NCBI GenBank assembly: GCA_965224795.1
Contig: CBDDAE010000001.1
Location: forward strand, 1,550,001 to 1,614,000
Length of the DNA: 64,000 bases
Reading direction: 5' to 3'
DNA from: NVTR01 sp036480115
GTDB taxonomy: Bacteria; Pseudomonadota; Alphaproteobacteria; Rhodobacterales; Rhodobacteraceae
Shown: positions 51,851-59,666 of the stretch, one piece after another
How positions within the stretch are numbered: the stretch's first letter is position 1
Layout: each line of letters starts with the position of its first letter
Notes under the pieces: model-generated
Databases searched by the model: none
Told to the model about the DNA's origin: nothing
What the model saw: only the letters and a program-made list of their open reading frames with translations
Position numbers and translations under genes: made by a program

Positions 51851-52918
51851 TTATGTCGACAATGCCTGAAGCTCAGCATTGCTTAGCCGCGACGGATAAT
51901 ACACCACACTTTCAGCCAGCATTAGCCCCTGAGCCCCCCAAACAGATCGCCCTAACCGTAGGGTCGTAAGCCCGGATGCCAATGTACCCGATGTATCAGT
52001 GGCAACCTGACCGCCATTCAAAGACACACCAAAATCATTGGCCTTGTAGGCTATGGCCACACGGAATGGGTCGCCCAGATTTATTGAGTTTCCCGCAGGG
52101 GCAATCGCAGCCTGTAACGCCCCCGCTTCCCAAACCTGAAATTGCGGTTTGCCAAGAACAGAATTCCATAAAATTGACAGCCGGGTCGTAGTGGCTCCGG
52201 CATCAAATTCTATAATTCTGTCGTTGGCCTGTGCACTATCTAACGATCCCTCAAAGACCAGGGTCCCTTCATTGGGGTTAAACCATGAACCAAGTGGTAC
52301 CGTCGCGATATCATCAGCCCTTTGAACGGCCGCCACCGTGCTGGGTACATAGGTCGAAGCTATGTTACCTTGTTCCAACTGCGGTGAAACAACATTACCC
52401 GTAAGCGTTAACGTCAGATTGCCAGCACTTGGGGTAAAACTAAGTACCGTGCGTGTCGGATAGCCACCTGTTCCGGCTAACACCGCCACGTGGGCACCAC
52501 TTAGGGAAACAGAACCATTGCCATAGAACGAAAAAACATGGGCGTCATTTGTCACGGAAATTGTCTGATCTGCAGGCGTAGTACTTTGCGTGAAAAGATT
52601 GGAGCGCGCGGCTTCCAGCAGCAATCCGATCGGCGCAAAAGTCAGCGGATCATGTTCAATTCGTGCTTGGTTAGAACCCAACACCTCCAATGCTCCGGTT
52701 GCATCTGTTCGGGTTCCAACGCTATCTCGGGCAAAGGAAACTGTGTTCCCCAACGGGCCAAGCGCACCCCCGGCCCCGTAGCTGCCATCTGAAAAATCAA
52801 GAATCAAAGCAGGGATTGTTCCGGTGGAAGGGGAATTCCACGGTATGAACCAAGGGACAGATTGCCCCACAGGGTGGTGACGAGCCGAAGTCACGGAAAG
52901 GTCGCATGTAACTTTCAT
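51851..52918 (-). CDS. GTA/phage head-spike-like fibre protein (GhsB-like)
   Basis: A 355-residue protein. Residues about 45-115 match the pattern of phage-head spike fibre proteins (FARDSVGTRTDATGALEVL, then RIEHDPLTFAPIGLLLEAAR, then SNLFTQS). Residues about 215-355 look like a concanavalin/LamG beta-sandwich (GTLVFEGSLDSA, VSLNGGQVATDTS, LRLGRSVWGAQGLMLAESVV). It overlaps the upstream gene by 4 bases (ATGA). The pairing resembles rcc01079-rcc01080 of Rhodobacter capsulatus, the GTA head-spike genes ghsA/ghsB. Assigned from memory of that family without alignment. A cryptic phage fibre is the alternative. Confidence 0.62.
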   Translation of the reverse strand: MKVTCDLSVTSARHHPVGQSVPWFIPWNSPSTGTIPALILDFSDGSYGAGGALGPLGNTVSFARDSVGTRTDATGALEVLGSNQARIEHDPLTFAPIGLLLEAARSNLFTQSTTPADQTISVTNDAHVFSFYGNGSVSLSGAHVAVLAGTGGYPTRTVLSFTPSAGNLTLTLTGNVVSPQLEQGNIASTYVPSTVAAVQRADDIATVPLGSWFNPNEGTLVFEGSLDSAQANDRIIEFDAGATTTRLSILWNSVLGKPQFQVWEAGALQAAIAPAGNSINLGDPFRVAIAYKANDFGVSLNGGQVATDTSGTLASGLTTLRLGRSVWGAQGLMLAESVVYYPSRLSNAELQALST

Positions 52919-53181
52919 CCGATCACCATCGCATGAATTCCGGTGGCATCTGTCCCCGTAGCATTCACGCGCCGCACACCGACCGGCAAAATCGTTTGAT
53001 CGGTTACATTAATGGTTCTAACGCCGTTTCGCGCCGTCAAAATAGACAACTGACCGCCGTTCTCAATGAATAGTGCAATTGCCACATCGGACAATTCCGT
53101 GACGTCATCAGGCGTAATCGGCACAATATCTGTAGCTGGACCCGACAACGATGACGTTCTATTTTCAAAGGGATTGTTCAA
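52915..53181 (-). CDS. GTA spike-base protein, RCAP_Rcc01079-like (GhsA-like)
   Basis: An 88-residue protein with the layout of the rhodobacterial spike-base family: N-terminal NPFENRTSSLSGPATDIVPI, a middle DVAIALFIENGGQLSILTA, and C-terminal ILPVGVRRVNATGTDATGIH. The start is TTG at 53181 with GGAG 8 bases upstream. The next gene overlaps by 4 bases and carries the fibre-like partner. No other capsid, tail or packaging genes are present, as in R. capsulatus where the spike genes lie away from the main GTA cluster. Confidence 0.65.
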   Translation of the reverse strand: MNNPFENRTSSLSGPATDIVPITPDDVTELSDVAIALFIENGGQLSILTARNGVRTINVTDQTILPVGVRRVNATGTDATGIHAMVIG

Positions 53182-53480
53182 TACTCAAACTCCTTGATCC
53201 TGTGAAATTCACATTACAAATCGCCCGCAAAATGCAGGAAATTCAGTTAACTCATTTTTGGAAGTATTGCGGTGGATAGATGACCAAAGTGAAGGTTTTG
53301 TAAATTTTTAGAAAAATTTTCTCTTTTTTTACGACACCTGCAAAGTCAGAGAGCTGATACAGCGAACCCCATCCTAACAAAGCCACTTCACTGGCGTGAT
53401 TTAGCCGTCGAGTGTTGCGCAGCCTTGCTAAAGGCACTATTTCCTTAGCCCAACGCTGAATACTATAAGGGACCGCTATT

Positions 53481-54092
53481 GTGGCTAACCATCTTTACCA
53501 AAATGACTTGCCAGACGGGCTTGAGTTAGGGCCAATTGTTGCAATTGACTGCGAAACGATGGGGTTGAATCCACATCGAGACAGGCTTTGTGTTGTGCAA
53601 ATGTCTGGTGGTGACGACAATGCTCACTTGGTCCAGATTGGGGTTGGCCAAACTACTGCACCAAACCTTTGTAAAATGTTGTCTGACCCAAAGGTGCTAA
53701 AACTGTTTCACTTCGGCCGTTTCGATATCGCAGCTTTACTCAACGCATTTGGCACAACAACAGCGCCGGTTTACTGCACTAAGATAGCGTCCAAACTGGT
53801 GCGAACATATACGGACCGTCATGGCCTAAAGAACCTTTTAGACGAACTACTGGGTGTTGACGTTTCCAAACAACAACAACAATCAGATTGGGGAACAGAC
53901 ATCTTAAGTAAGGCACAAATCAGTTATGCCGCAAGCGACGTGCTGCATCTGCATGCGCTAAAGGAAAAACTAGACTTACGGCTGGATCGGGAAGGCAGAA
54001 CTGCCATTGCCCAATCCTGTTTTGAATTCCTACCCATCCGAGCACAACTTGATTTGGCTGGTTGGCCAGAACAAGATATTTTTGCCCATTAG
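53481..54092 (+). CDS. rnd: Ribonuclease D-like 3'-5' exonuclease
   Basis: A 203-residue DEDD-family exonuclease without the C-terminal HRDC domains of enterobacterial RNase D. Catalytic acidic motifs are AIDCETMGL (Asp23, Glu25), FHFGRFDIAAL and YAASDVLHLHALKE. The short form is usual in alphaproteobacteria. Start is GTG, preceded by AAGGGA. The 299 bases upstream to ghsA are AT-rich and hold the divergent promoters; no other feature was seen. Confidence 0.9.
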   Translation: MANHLYQNDLPDGLELGPIVAIDCETMGLNPHRDRLCVVQMSGGDDNAHLVQIGVGQTTAPNLCKMLSDPKVLKLFHFGRFDIAALLNAFGTTTAPVYCTKIASKLVRTYTDRHGLKNLLDELLGVDVSKQQQQSDWGTDILSKAQISYAASDVLHLHALKEKLDLRLDREGRTAIAQSCFEFLPIRAQLDLAGWPEQDIFAH

Positions 54093-54107
54093 AAAACGGC
54101 GCCTGAA

Positions 54108-55064
54108 ATGAACAAAAATACTATCTTGGCCACAGGTCGCCGCGTCGTTAGTCGAGAAGCAGACGCCCTAAGCGAACTTGCAGATTCACTTGGTGATAGC
54201 TTTTGTCTGGCAGTCGAACTTATACAAAAAACCAAGGGGCGTGTGATCATTTCGGGTATGGGAAAATCGGGGCACATCGCCCGAAAAATTGCCGCCACCC
54301 TTGCCAGTACTGGCACACCCGCCTTCTTTGTTCACCCCGCTGAAGCCAGCCACGGAGATCTGGGCATGCTAACCCGTGAAGATGTAGCGCTTGTACTGTC
54401 AAATTCAGGCGAAACACCTGAACTCGCCGATATCATTGCCTATACACGTCGCTTTGGAATTACGATGATTGGCGTGGCCAGGAATGCTGAAAGCACATTA
54501 CTTAAACAGGCAGATGTGGCGATACTATTACCAAATGCACCAGAAGTGTGTTCAATTGGCATGGCACCTACAACATCAACAACAATGACGCTGGCCTTAG
54601 GCGACGCGCTTGCCGTTGCACTTATGGAGCATCAGGAAATCACCCCTGAGCAGTTTCGCAATTTTCATCCCGGTGGCAAGCTAGGTGCAAGATTGTCTAA
54701 GGTAGCAAACCTAATGCACCTTGATCTGCCAATGGTGACGCCTGAAACTAAGATGGGAGATGCCTTGCTTGAAATCAGCCAAAAAGGCTTTGGTGTGGTT
54801 GGCGTCCACGATAATTCCCAAGAACTTGTTGGAGTGGTTACAGATGGCGATCTACGCCGGCACATGAATGGGCTGCTGGAGAAATCTGTGGGACAGGTAA
54901 TGACAAAAGGCCCGACAACAATTTTTCCGGGTGCATTAGCCGAAGAGGCCGTAGCTATAATGAACGAAAACCAAATTACCTGCCTTTTCGTTGTGGACCC
55001 TGATACAAAAGCTGCGGTCGGTATTTTGCATATACACGATTGCCTTCGCGCTGGGGTTATTTAA
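54108..55064 (+). CDS. kdsD: KdsD/KpsF, arabinose-5-phosphate isomerase
   Basis: A 318-residue isomerase converting ribulose-5-phosphate to arabinose-5-phosphate, the first step of Kdo synthesis for LPS. The SIS domain (about residues 35-180) has ISGMGKSGHIARKIAATLAS and HPAEASHGDLGM, and two CBS domains follow (about 205-318). It is 15 bases after rnd and 2 bases before lptC, the standard Kdo/LPS-export order. Confidence 0.95.
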   Translation: MNKNTILATGRRVVSREADALSELADSLGDSFCLAVELIQKTKGRVIISGMGKSGHIARKIAATLASTGTPAFFVHPAEASHGDLGMLTREDVALVLSNSGETPELADIIAYTRRFGITMIGVARNAESTLLKQADVAILLPNAPEVCSIGMAPTTSTTMTLALGDALAVALMEHQEITPEQFRNFHPGGKLGARLSKVANLMHLDLPMVTPETKMGDALLEISQKGFGVVGVHDNSQELVGVVTDGDLRRHMNGLLEKSVGQVMTKGPTTIFPGALAEEAVAIMNENQITCLFVVDPDTKAAVGILHIHDCLRAGVI

Positions 55065-55066
55065 CC

Positions 55067-55684
55067 GTGGCCGCATTTGACAATTCTTACTCAAGAATGG
55101 TCGCGTGGTTGAAAATCTTACTACCGCTCACCGCATTGGCAATTTTGTCCACACTTTTTTTGGTTTCCCGCTCGATAGATCCAACTCTGGCGCTTCCTAT
55201 TTCTGACGGTGATCTACAAGATTTGGCAAGTGAACCCAGAATCGGCAAACCATCTTTTTCGGGGGTCATGGCAAACGGATCTGCCATTACATTATCTGCC
55301 GAACAGGCAATCCCAATTATAGGATCCGGCACTGGCTTGCGCGCTTCTGGGCTAAGGGGTGTATTTCAAACACCTGATGGTGGCAAAGTTGATATCACCG
55401 CAACAACCGGTATTCTGGACAACACAGAACGCACAGCAAGCCTTAGCGGTGGCGTATCCCTTATCACTTCCAACGGATATACGATCACAACCGATGCAAT
55501 AATTGCCAACCTAGAAACGGCTGCTGTATCAACTGATGGTTCAATTTTAGCAAACGGCCCACTTGGCCATGTTTCGGCTGGAAAATTGATCCTTCAGCAA
55601 AAAACAATACCTGACACAGAAAATACATACGAACTTGTTTTCACCGAAGGTGTGAAGTTGATATATACTCCTCATAACCCATAG
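55067..55684 (+). CDS. lptC: LPS export ABC transporter periplasmic protein LptC
   Basis: A 205-residue bitopic protein. One N-terminal membrane segment (about residues 12-32, WLKILLPLTALAILSTLFLV) precedes a beta-jellyroll LptC domain that links the inner-membrane transporter to LptA. The GTG at 55067 lies just after the kdsD stop; an earlier TTG at 55040 would overlap kdsD by 25 bases. Sequence is divergent, as usual for LptC, so position carries much of the assignment. Confidence 0.87.
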   Translation: MAAFDNSYSRMVAWLKILLPLTALAILSTLFLVSRSIDPTLALPISDGDLQDLASEPRIGKPSFSGVMANGSAITLSAEQAIPIIGSGTGLRASGLRGVFQTPDGGKVDITATTGILDNTERTASLSGGVSLITSNGYTITTDAIIANLETAAVSTDGSILANGPLGHVSAGKLILQQKTIPDTENTYELVFTEGVKLIYTPHNP

Positions 55685-55693
55685 GACTATTCA

Positions 55694-56203
55694 ATGATGC
55701 AGTTTTTCAAATATACAATTGTCGGTTTTTTCCTTTCAGTTCTGACGGTGTCTGCTCAGGCTCAAGGCACCGAAGTAGCATTTGGTGGTTTGCAACATGA
55801 TACAACCCAGCCAGTCGAAGTATCTGCGGACCAATTAAAAATTGACCAAGCCACTGGCACGGCAAGTTTTTCTGGAAATGTCCTTATTGGACAGGGAGAA
55901 TTACGTTTGTCAGCGGCTGAAGTCTTGGTTGAGTATGCCGCCCCCGAGGGTGATGCGACGGGCCAAATTTCGCGCCTACTGGCCAGTGGTGGCGTCACTC
56001 TGATCACCGGCGGGAATGAGGCAGCCGAAGCGCAAAAAGCCGAGTATTCCATCGACAACGGTACAATCATTTTAAGCGGTAACGTAATTCTTACCCAGGG
56101 CGTAAATGCATTGTCTTCCGAACGTATGGTCGTGAATCTGGGAACTGGGCAGGCTACATTGGAAGGTCGCGTACGCACCATATTTCAGACTGGCAAAAAT
56201 TGA
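55694..56203 (+). CDS. lptA: LPS transport periplasmic protein LptA
   Basis: A 169-residue periplasmic protein. The signal peptide (about residues 1-23, cut after AQA) is followed by an OstA-like beta-jellyroll with PVEVSADQLKIDQATGTASF and GNVLIGQGELRL, which is diagnostic. It bridges LptC to the outer-membrane LptDE. Nine bases after lptC; the stop overlaps the lptB ATG by one base. Confidence 0.93.
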   Translation: MMQFFKYTIVGFFLSVLTVSAQAQGTEVAFGGLQHDTTQPVEVSADQLKIDQATGTASFSGNVLIGQGELRLSAAEVLVEYAAPEGDATGQISRLLASGGVTLITGGNEAAEAQKAEYSIDNGTIILSGNVILTQGVNALSSERMVVNLGTGQATLEGRVRTIFQTGKN

Positions 56204-56955
56204 TGGCAGAATTAACGGTAACAGACGGAAAAGCCGGCCTGCAAATAATAAATTTGCGAAAAAGCTATCGTAAGCGCGTTGTTATTCGCGATGTCAGCAT
56301 GGAACTGGCACGTGGTGAAGTCGTTGCGCTACTGGGCCCCAACGGATCGGGAAAAACCACTTGTTTCTATTCTATCGCCGGGCTGGTTACGCCTGAGGGT
56401 GGCCAGGTAATTGTCGACGGCCGGGATGTAACAACATTGCCCATGTACCGTAGAGCGAAACTTGGAATTGGATACCTACCCCAGGAAATGTCAATATTTC
56501 GCGGGCTTTCTGTCGAAAACAACATCCTTGCCATTCTGGAAATCTCCGTATCCGATCCCCATAGTCGCCGGGAACGCTTGGAAGAATTACTGTCAGAGTT
56601 TTCTATTTCCCATCTTCGCCGCGCATCTGCATTGTCCTTGTCCGGCGGTGAGCGCCGCCGCGTCGAAATAGCCAGATGTCTAGCTTCAAACCCCAAATAC
56701 GTATTATTGGACGAACCATTCGCCGGGGTTGATCCAATCGCCGTTTCAGAAATACGAACTTTGGTCGCCGACCTTAAGAATCGCGGAATAGGCGTCCTGA
56801 TTACAGACCACAATGTACGCGAAACGCTTGAAATCCTGGACCGTGCTTACATTCTGCACGATGGAACCGTCCTAATGAGCGGGACCGCCGAAGAAGTTAT
56901 TCAGGACGAGAACGTCCGCCGAGTTTACCTAGGCGATAGTTTTCGAATCGGTTAA
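56203..56955 (+). CDS. lptB: LPS export ABC transporter ATP-binding protein LptB
   Basis: A 250-residue ABC ATPase that powers LPS extraction. Walker A LLGPNGSGKTTCFY (about residues 43-56), the Q-loop region IGYLPQEMSIFRGLSVENN, signature LSLSGGERRRVEIARCL, Walker B YVLLDEPFAGVDPIA and the H-loop ITDHNVRETL are all intact. A TTG codon one residue earlier (56200) is in frame but the ATG is the natural start. A hairpin follows 93 bases downstream. Confidence 0.96.
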   Translation: MAELTVTDGKAGLQIINLRKSYRKRVVIRDVSMELARGEVVALLGPNGSGKTTCFYSIAGLVTPEGGQVIVDGRDVTTLPMYRRAKLGIGYLPQEMSIFRGLSVENNILAILEISVSDPHSRRERLEELLSEFSISHLRRASALSLSGGERRRVEIARCLASNPKYVLLDEPFAGVDPIAVSEIRTLVADLKNRGIGVLITDHNVRETLEILDRAYILHDGTVLMSGTAEEVIQDENVRRVYLGDSFRIG

Positions 56956-57047
56956 TTTGTTAACCTTTGGCACGGAACTATTGACAGACCCACCCGAGTC
57001 ATCGCCAAATAGACCCAATGCAAGCCCATGATAAATTTATAACAATT

Positions 57048-57069
57048 CCTCTACCCCAGCGGGTAGGGG
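57048..57069 (+). terminator. 9-bp hairpin closing the kdsD-lptCAB transcript
   Basis: CCTCTACCC (57048-57056) pairs with GGGTAGGGG (57061-57069) around CAGC, with one T.G wobble, and is followed by TTTG. It lies in the 204-base gap between lptB and hpf, where many proteobacteria carry rpoN; no gene was seen here. Confidence 0.6.
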
Positions 57070-57159
57070 TTTGCATGATATTGACCCGCCAGTTTAAAAT
57101 TATTGGCCGGTCAGATTTAGACACTTGATCAACCATAATCGTAACTTTTAGGAGGTGTA

Positions 57160-57735
57160 ATGCAGTATCAAATCAGCGGCAAACAAATTGACATAGGTGA
57201 AGCCCTTCAAGCCCATGTTCAAACAGAACTAAATGATATTGTTGGAAAATATGCAGGTCGGCCAACAGATGCCACTATCATTTTTTCCAAAAGTGCCAAA
57301 GAATTTGTTTGCGAAGCAACAGTACATCTTTCAACTGGTTTAACCGCTCAGGCCAAAGCACATGCTCACGAAATTTATTCGGCATTCGATCTTTGTGGCG
57401 AAAAAATGGATAAGCAGCTACGCCGATATAAGCGCAGATTGAAGGATCATCACAAAGATCGCCAACAACCTGTTGAACTTTCCGCTGCTTCCACTTATAT
57501 CCTCGCCGCGTCTGTAGAAACTGATGAGCCAGAGCCCGAAACGCTCCAGCCCATAATCATCGCCGAGATGGAGGTAAAAATACCCTCAATTTCAGTTGGT
57601 GAAGCGGTAATGCAGATGGAGATCTCCAGCGCACCTGTGCTGGTTTTTCGCAATGAAGGACATGACGGTATCAACGTGGTCTATCGACGGGAAGATGGAA
57701 ACATCGGCTGGATAGATCCAAATAACGTGAAATGA
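57160..57735 (+). CDS. hpf: Ribosome hibernation-promoting factor, long form (HPF)
   Basis: A 191-residue long-form HPF. The N-terminal S30AE domain (about residues 1-100; YQISGKQIDIGEALQAHVQ and the basic KQLRRYKRRLKDHHKDR) binds in the mRNA/tRNA channel. The C-terminal domain (about 135-190; VFRNEGHDGINVVYRREDGN) mediates 100S dimer formation. A near-perfect AGGAGG lies 7 bases before the ATG. ptsN follows 39 bases later. Confidence 0.94.
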   Translation: MQYQISGKQIDIGEALQAHVQTELNDIVGKYAGRPTDATIIFSKSAKEFVCEATVHLSTGLTAQAKAHAHEIYSAFDLCGEKMDKQLRRYKRRLKDHHKDRQQPVELSAASTYILAASVETDEPEPETLQPIIIAEMEVKIPSISVGEAVMQMEISSAPVLVFRNEGHDGINVVYRREDGNIGWIDPNNVK

Positions 57736-57774
57736 CTTCGCTAATTGCGACGTCACAGGAAAAGCAACATTTAG

Positions 57775-58239
57775 ATGGAACTTACAAGTATTCTGATGCC
57801 TTCGGCCGTTCGGATTGCAGGCTCTGTGTCCAGCAAAAAACGCCTGTTTCTCGATCTTGGTGAAATAGCCCATGGCTCTTTCGGACTGGATCAGGAAACC
57901 ACTGTTGAAGCCTTACTAGCGCGCGAAAATCTTGGCCCGACCGGTGTTGGAAATGGGGTAGCGTTACCCCACGCCAGACTGGATGGGCTTGAAAACGTAG
58001 CCGGCGCATTTCTTCGGCTCGAAAAACCATTTAAATTTGGTTCAGCGGACCGACAACCAGTAGACTTGGTTTTTGCTTTGTTTGCTCCAAAAAATGCAGG
58101 CGTAGATCATTTGAAGGCTTTGGCACTGGTTTCACGAACCATGCGCGATAGCAGCATTTGTGCCAAACTCCGCGCCAACAACGATCCAGCCACATTGCAC
58201 GCTATTTTGACAGAGGCTCCAACTAAGCGTGCAGCCTAG
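57775..58239 (+). CDS. ptsN: PTS IIA-like nitrogen-regulatory protein PtsN
   Basis: A 154-residue EIIA-Ntr. The phosphorylated His is His66 in GNGVALPHARLDGL, followed by FGSADRQPVDLVFALFAP, a family block. It acts in the PTS-Ntr phosphorelay that adjusts nitrogen, potassium and envelope functions. It follows hpf as in many proteobacteria. The stop overlaps the stop of the convergent sulfotransferase gene. Confidence 0.95.
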   Translation: MELTSILMPSAVRIAGSVSSKKRLFLDLGEIAHGSFGLDQETTVEALLARENLGPTGVGNGVALPHARLDGLENVAGAFLRLEKPFKFGSADRQPVDLVFALFAPKNAGVDHLKALALVSRTMRDSSICAKLRANNDPATLHAILTEAPTKRAA

Positions 58240-59663
58240 GGCGACCACGCCCCAAATCCAAACATCATATAGTCCCGCTGGTAGGCCGATTTCACTGCTG
58301 CTTCTACACTTTCATCGTAAATTTCTGCTAGGCCAATAGGCGATACACTGGCTTCGGCCTTTAGTTTTGGCGATTTTGTACCGAAAATTTGGGCCAGATT
58401 TTCAAGATCAGATTCCAGCTGGTTTTCCCTAAATACAAAATCGGGAACCATAAACTGGCTAAATCCACGTAGTGTTTCAGCCTGAGATGCCCATGCAGCG
58501 TCTACCCTAACCCCGGTTTGACCGTTCAAATTGCCTTTCACGAATTTTGCAAAGGCAATAAATGCCTGCCGATGGGCATCCTGTTTGTAATCTTCCTTTG
58601 GATCTTCTTTTGGAATGGGCAGGTTATATACATCCCTTAGCAATTGACGAATTGCGTCGTAACAGTCTGGACCCTGCAAAAGGATGTGCCTTACAAATGC
58701 TTCGTGAAGCCGCAACACAGGATGTCGCAATACGGTAAATGTCCGGTGATCGCCAAATTTACGCTTCAATTGGCGTAAAGTTTTTTGTGAAAGGCCAGTT
58801 ACCAAATCTTCCGTTCGGACATCATCCAGTTTAGCAAGCCAATCAACAATATTTGCAGACGGGCTCGACGATATTGGTAAGAAAATTATCGGCGTTTTGG
58901 GGGCAGCAAAATACTTAGGAACTGAGGCCCCACGACGTGGTTCAAAACTTGGAGCCTTGTTCAGTGAAAAATAGTCCATAGAGGACAGCGCGCTTTCCAT
59001 TTCCGCAAAATTGGTCACTTTCTCTGACAGCGGTTCCGGGTTTTGTTTTTTTGTCTTTGTCCCTGACTTGGCTTTTTTGTCCTTCACCTTCAGGAAACGC
59101 GCCAGGCCATTCACCACATCGACATCTCGAATATCTTCATACGCCATATAAAAAGCGGTTTGGCCGGATACTTGTAAACCCTTTAACAACTCCAATTGAA
59201 AACTATGATGCCGGTCCAGATGGGCCGAAAATTCATCAAAAGCAAAGGTCGCCTTGCTGGTTCTCGCTTGCTTTAAATCACCCAGTCGCCACTGCTTTGT
59301 TTCGCGCACAATTTCGCGCGAAATATAAGATTCAACTGGATTTCGCGTCAAAATAATTTTTGCACATTTTGGATCTTGCAAACACATTTGCAAAATTCTT
59401 GGATCGTGGTCGTGAAAAAATCTAAATCCATGCAACCCATCGTCAAAGCTCTTGATTTTTTCTATCAACACCGACGGGTTTTCTTCCCGGTCCCGCATAG
59501 AAATACCAAATTTTTTAGACTTTTTCGGCCCCCCAAGAAAATGTGGATTAAACAGCTCGCCGTGGCATTGCAGCCCCTCGTAGTCGTTCAGACTTACTTC
59601 CAAAAAATTAGACCCGGTCCGCATTTCCGCAAAAATTATAAAGTATTCAAACCCCGGCCCCAT
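58236..59663 (-). CDS. Two-domain sulfotransferase (NodH-like) at the end of the glycan cluster
   Basis: A 475-residue protein. The N-terminal half (residues 1 to about 245) begins FIIFAEMRTGSNFLEVSL, a 5'-phosphosulfate loop of the Stf0/NodH type, and has CAKIILTRNPVESYISREIV as the 3'-phosphate site. After a Lys-rich linker (KVKDKKAKSGTKTKK), the second half (about 255-475) looks like a second sulfotransferase domain with FTVLRHPVLRLHEAFVRHIL, though its 5' loop (FLPISSSPSANIVDWL) is degenerate. It probably sulfates a surface glycan made by the upstream glycosyltransferases. Three bases after the GT14-like gene. Confidence 0.78.
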   Translation of the reverse strand: MGPGFEYFIIFAEMRTGSNFLEVSLNDYEGLQCHGELFNPHFLGGPKKSKKFGISMRDREENPSVLIEKIKSFDDGLHGFRFFHDHDPRILQMCLQDPKCAKIILTRNPVESYISREIVRETKQWRLGDLKQARTSKATFAFDEFSAHLDRHHSFQLELLKGLQVSGQTAFYMAYEDIRDVDVVNGLARFLKVKDKKAKSGTKTKKQNPEPLSEKVTNFAEMESALSSMDYFSLNKAPSFEPRRGASVPKYFAAPKTPIIFLPISSSPSANIVDWLAKLDDVRTEDLVTGLSQKTLRQLKRKFGDHRTFTVLRHPVLRLHEAFVRHILLQGPDCYDAIRQLLRDVYNLPIPKEDPKEDYKQDAHRQAFIAFAKFVKGNLNGQTGVRVDAAWASQAETLRGFSQFMVPDFVFRENQLESDLENLAQIFGTKSPKLKAEASVSPIGLAEIYDESVEAAVKSAYQRDYMMFGFGAWSP

Positions 59664-59666
59664 GGA

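Noticed and set aside
56200..56202. TTG 56200 as lptB start
   Set aside because: It is immediately followed by an ATG that gives the normal LptB N-terminus, so the TTG is not needed.
56968..56985. Sigma-54-like TGGCACG...TTGA before hpf
   Set aside because: The spacing between the GG and the second element is two bases too long and the second element lacks the GC.
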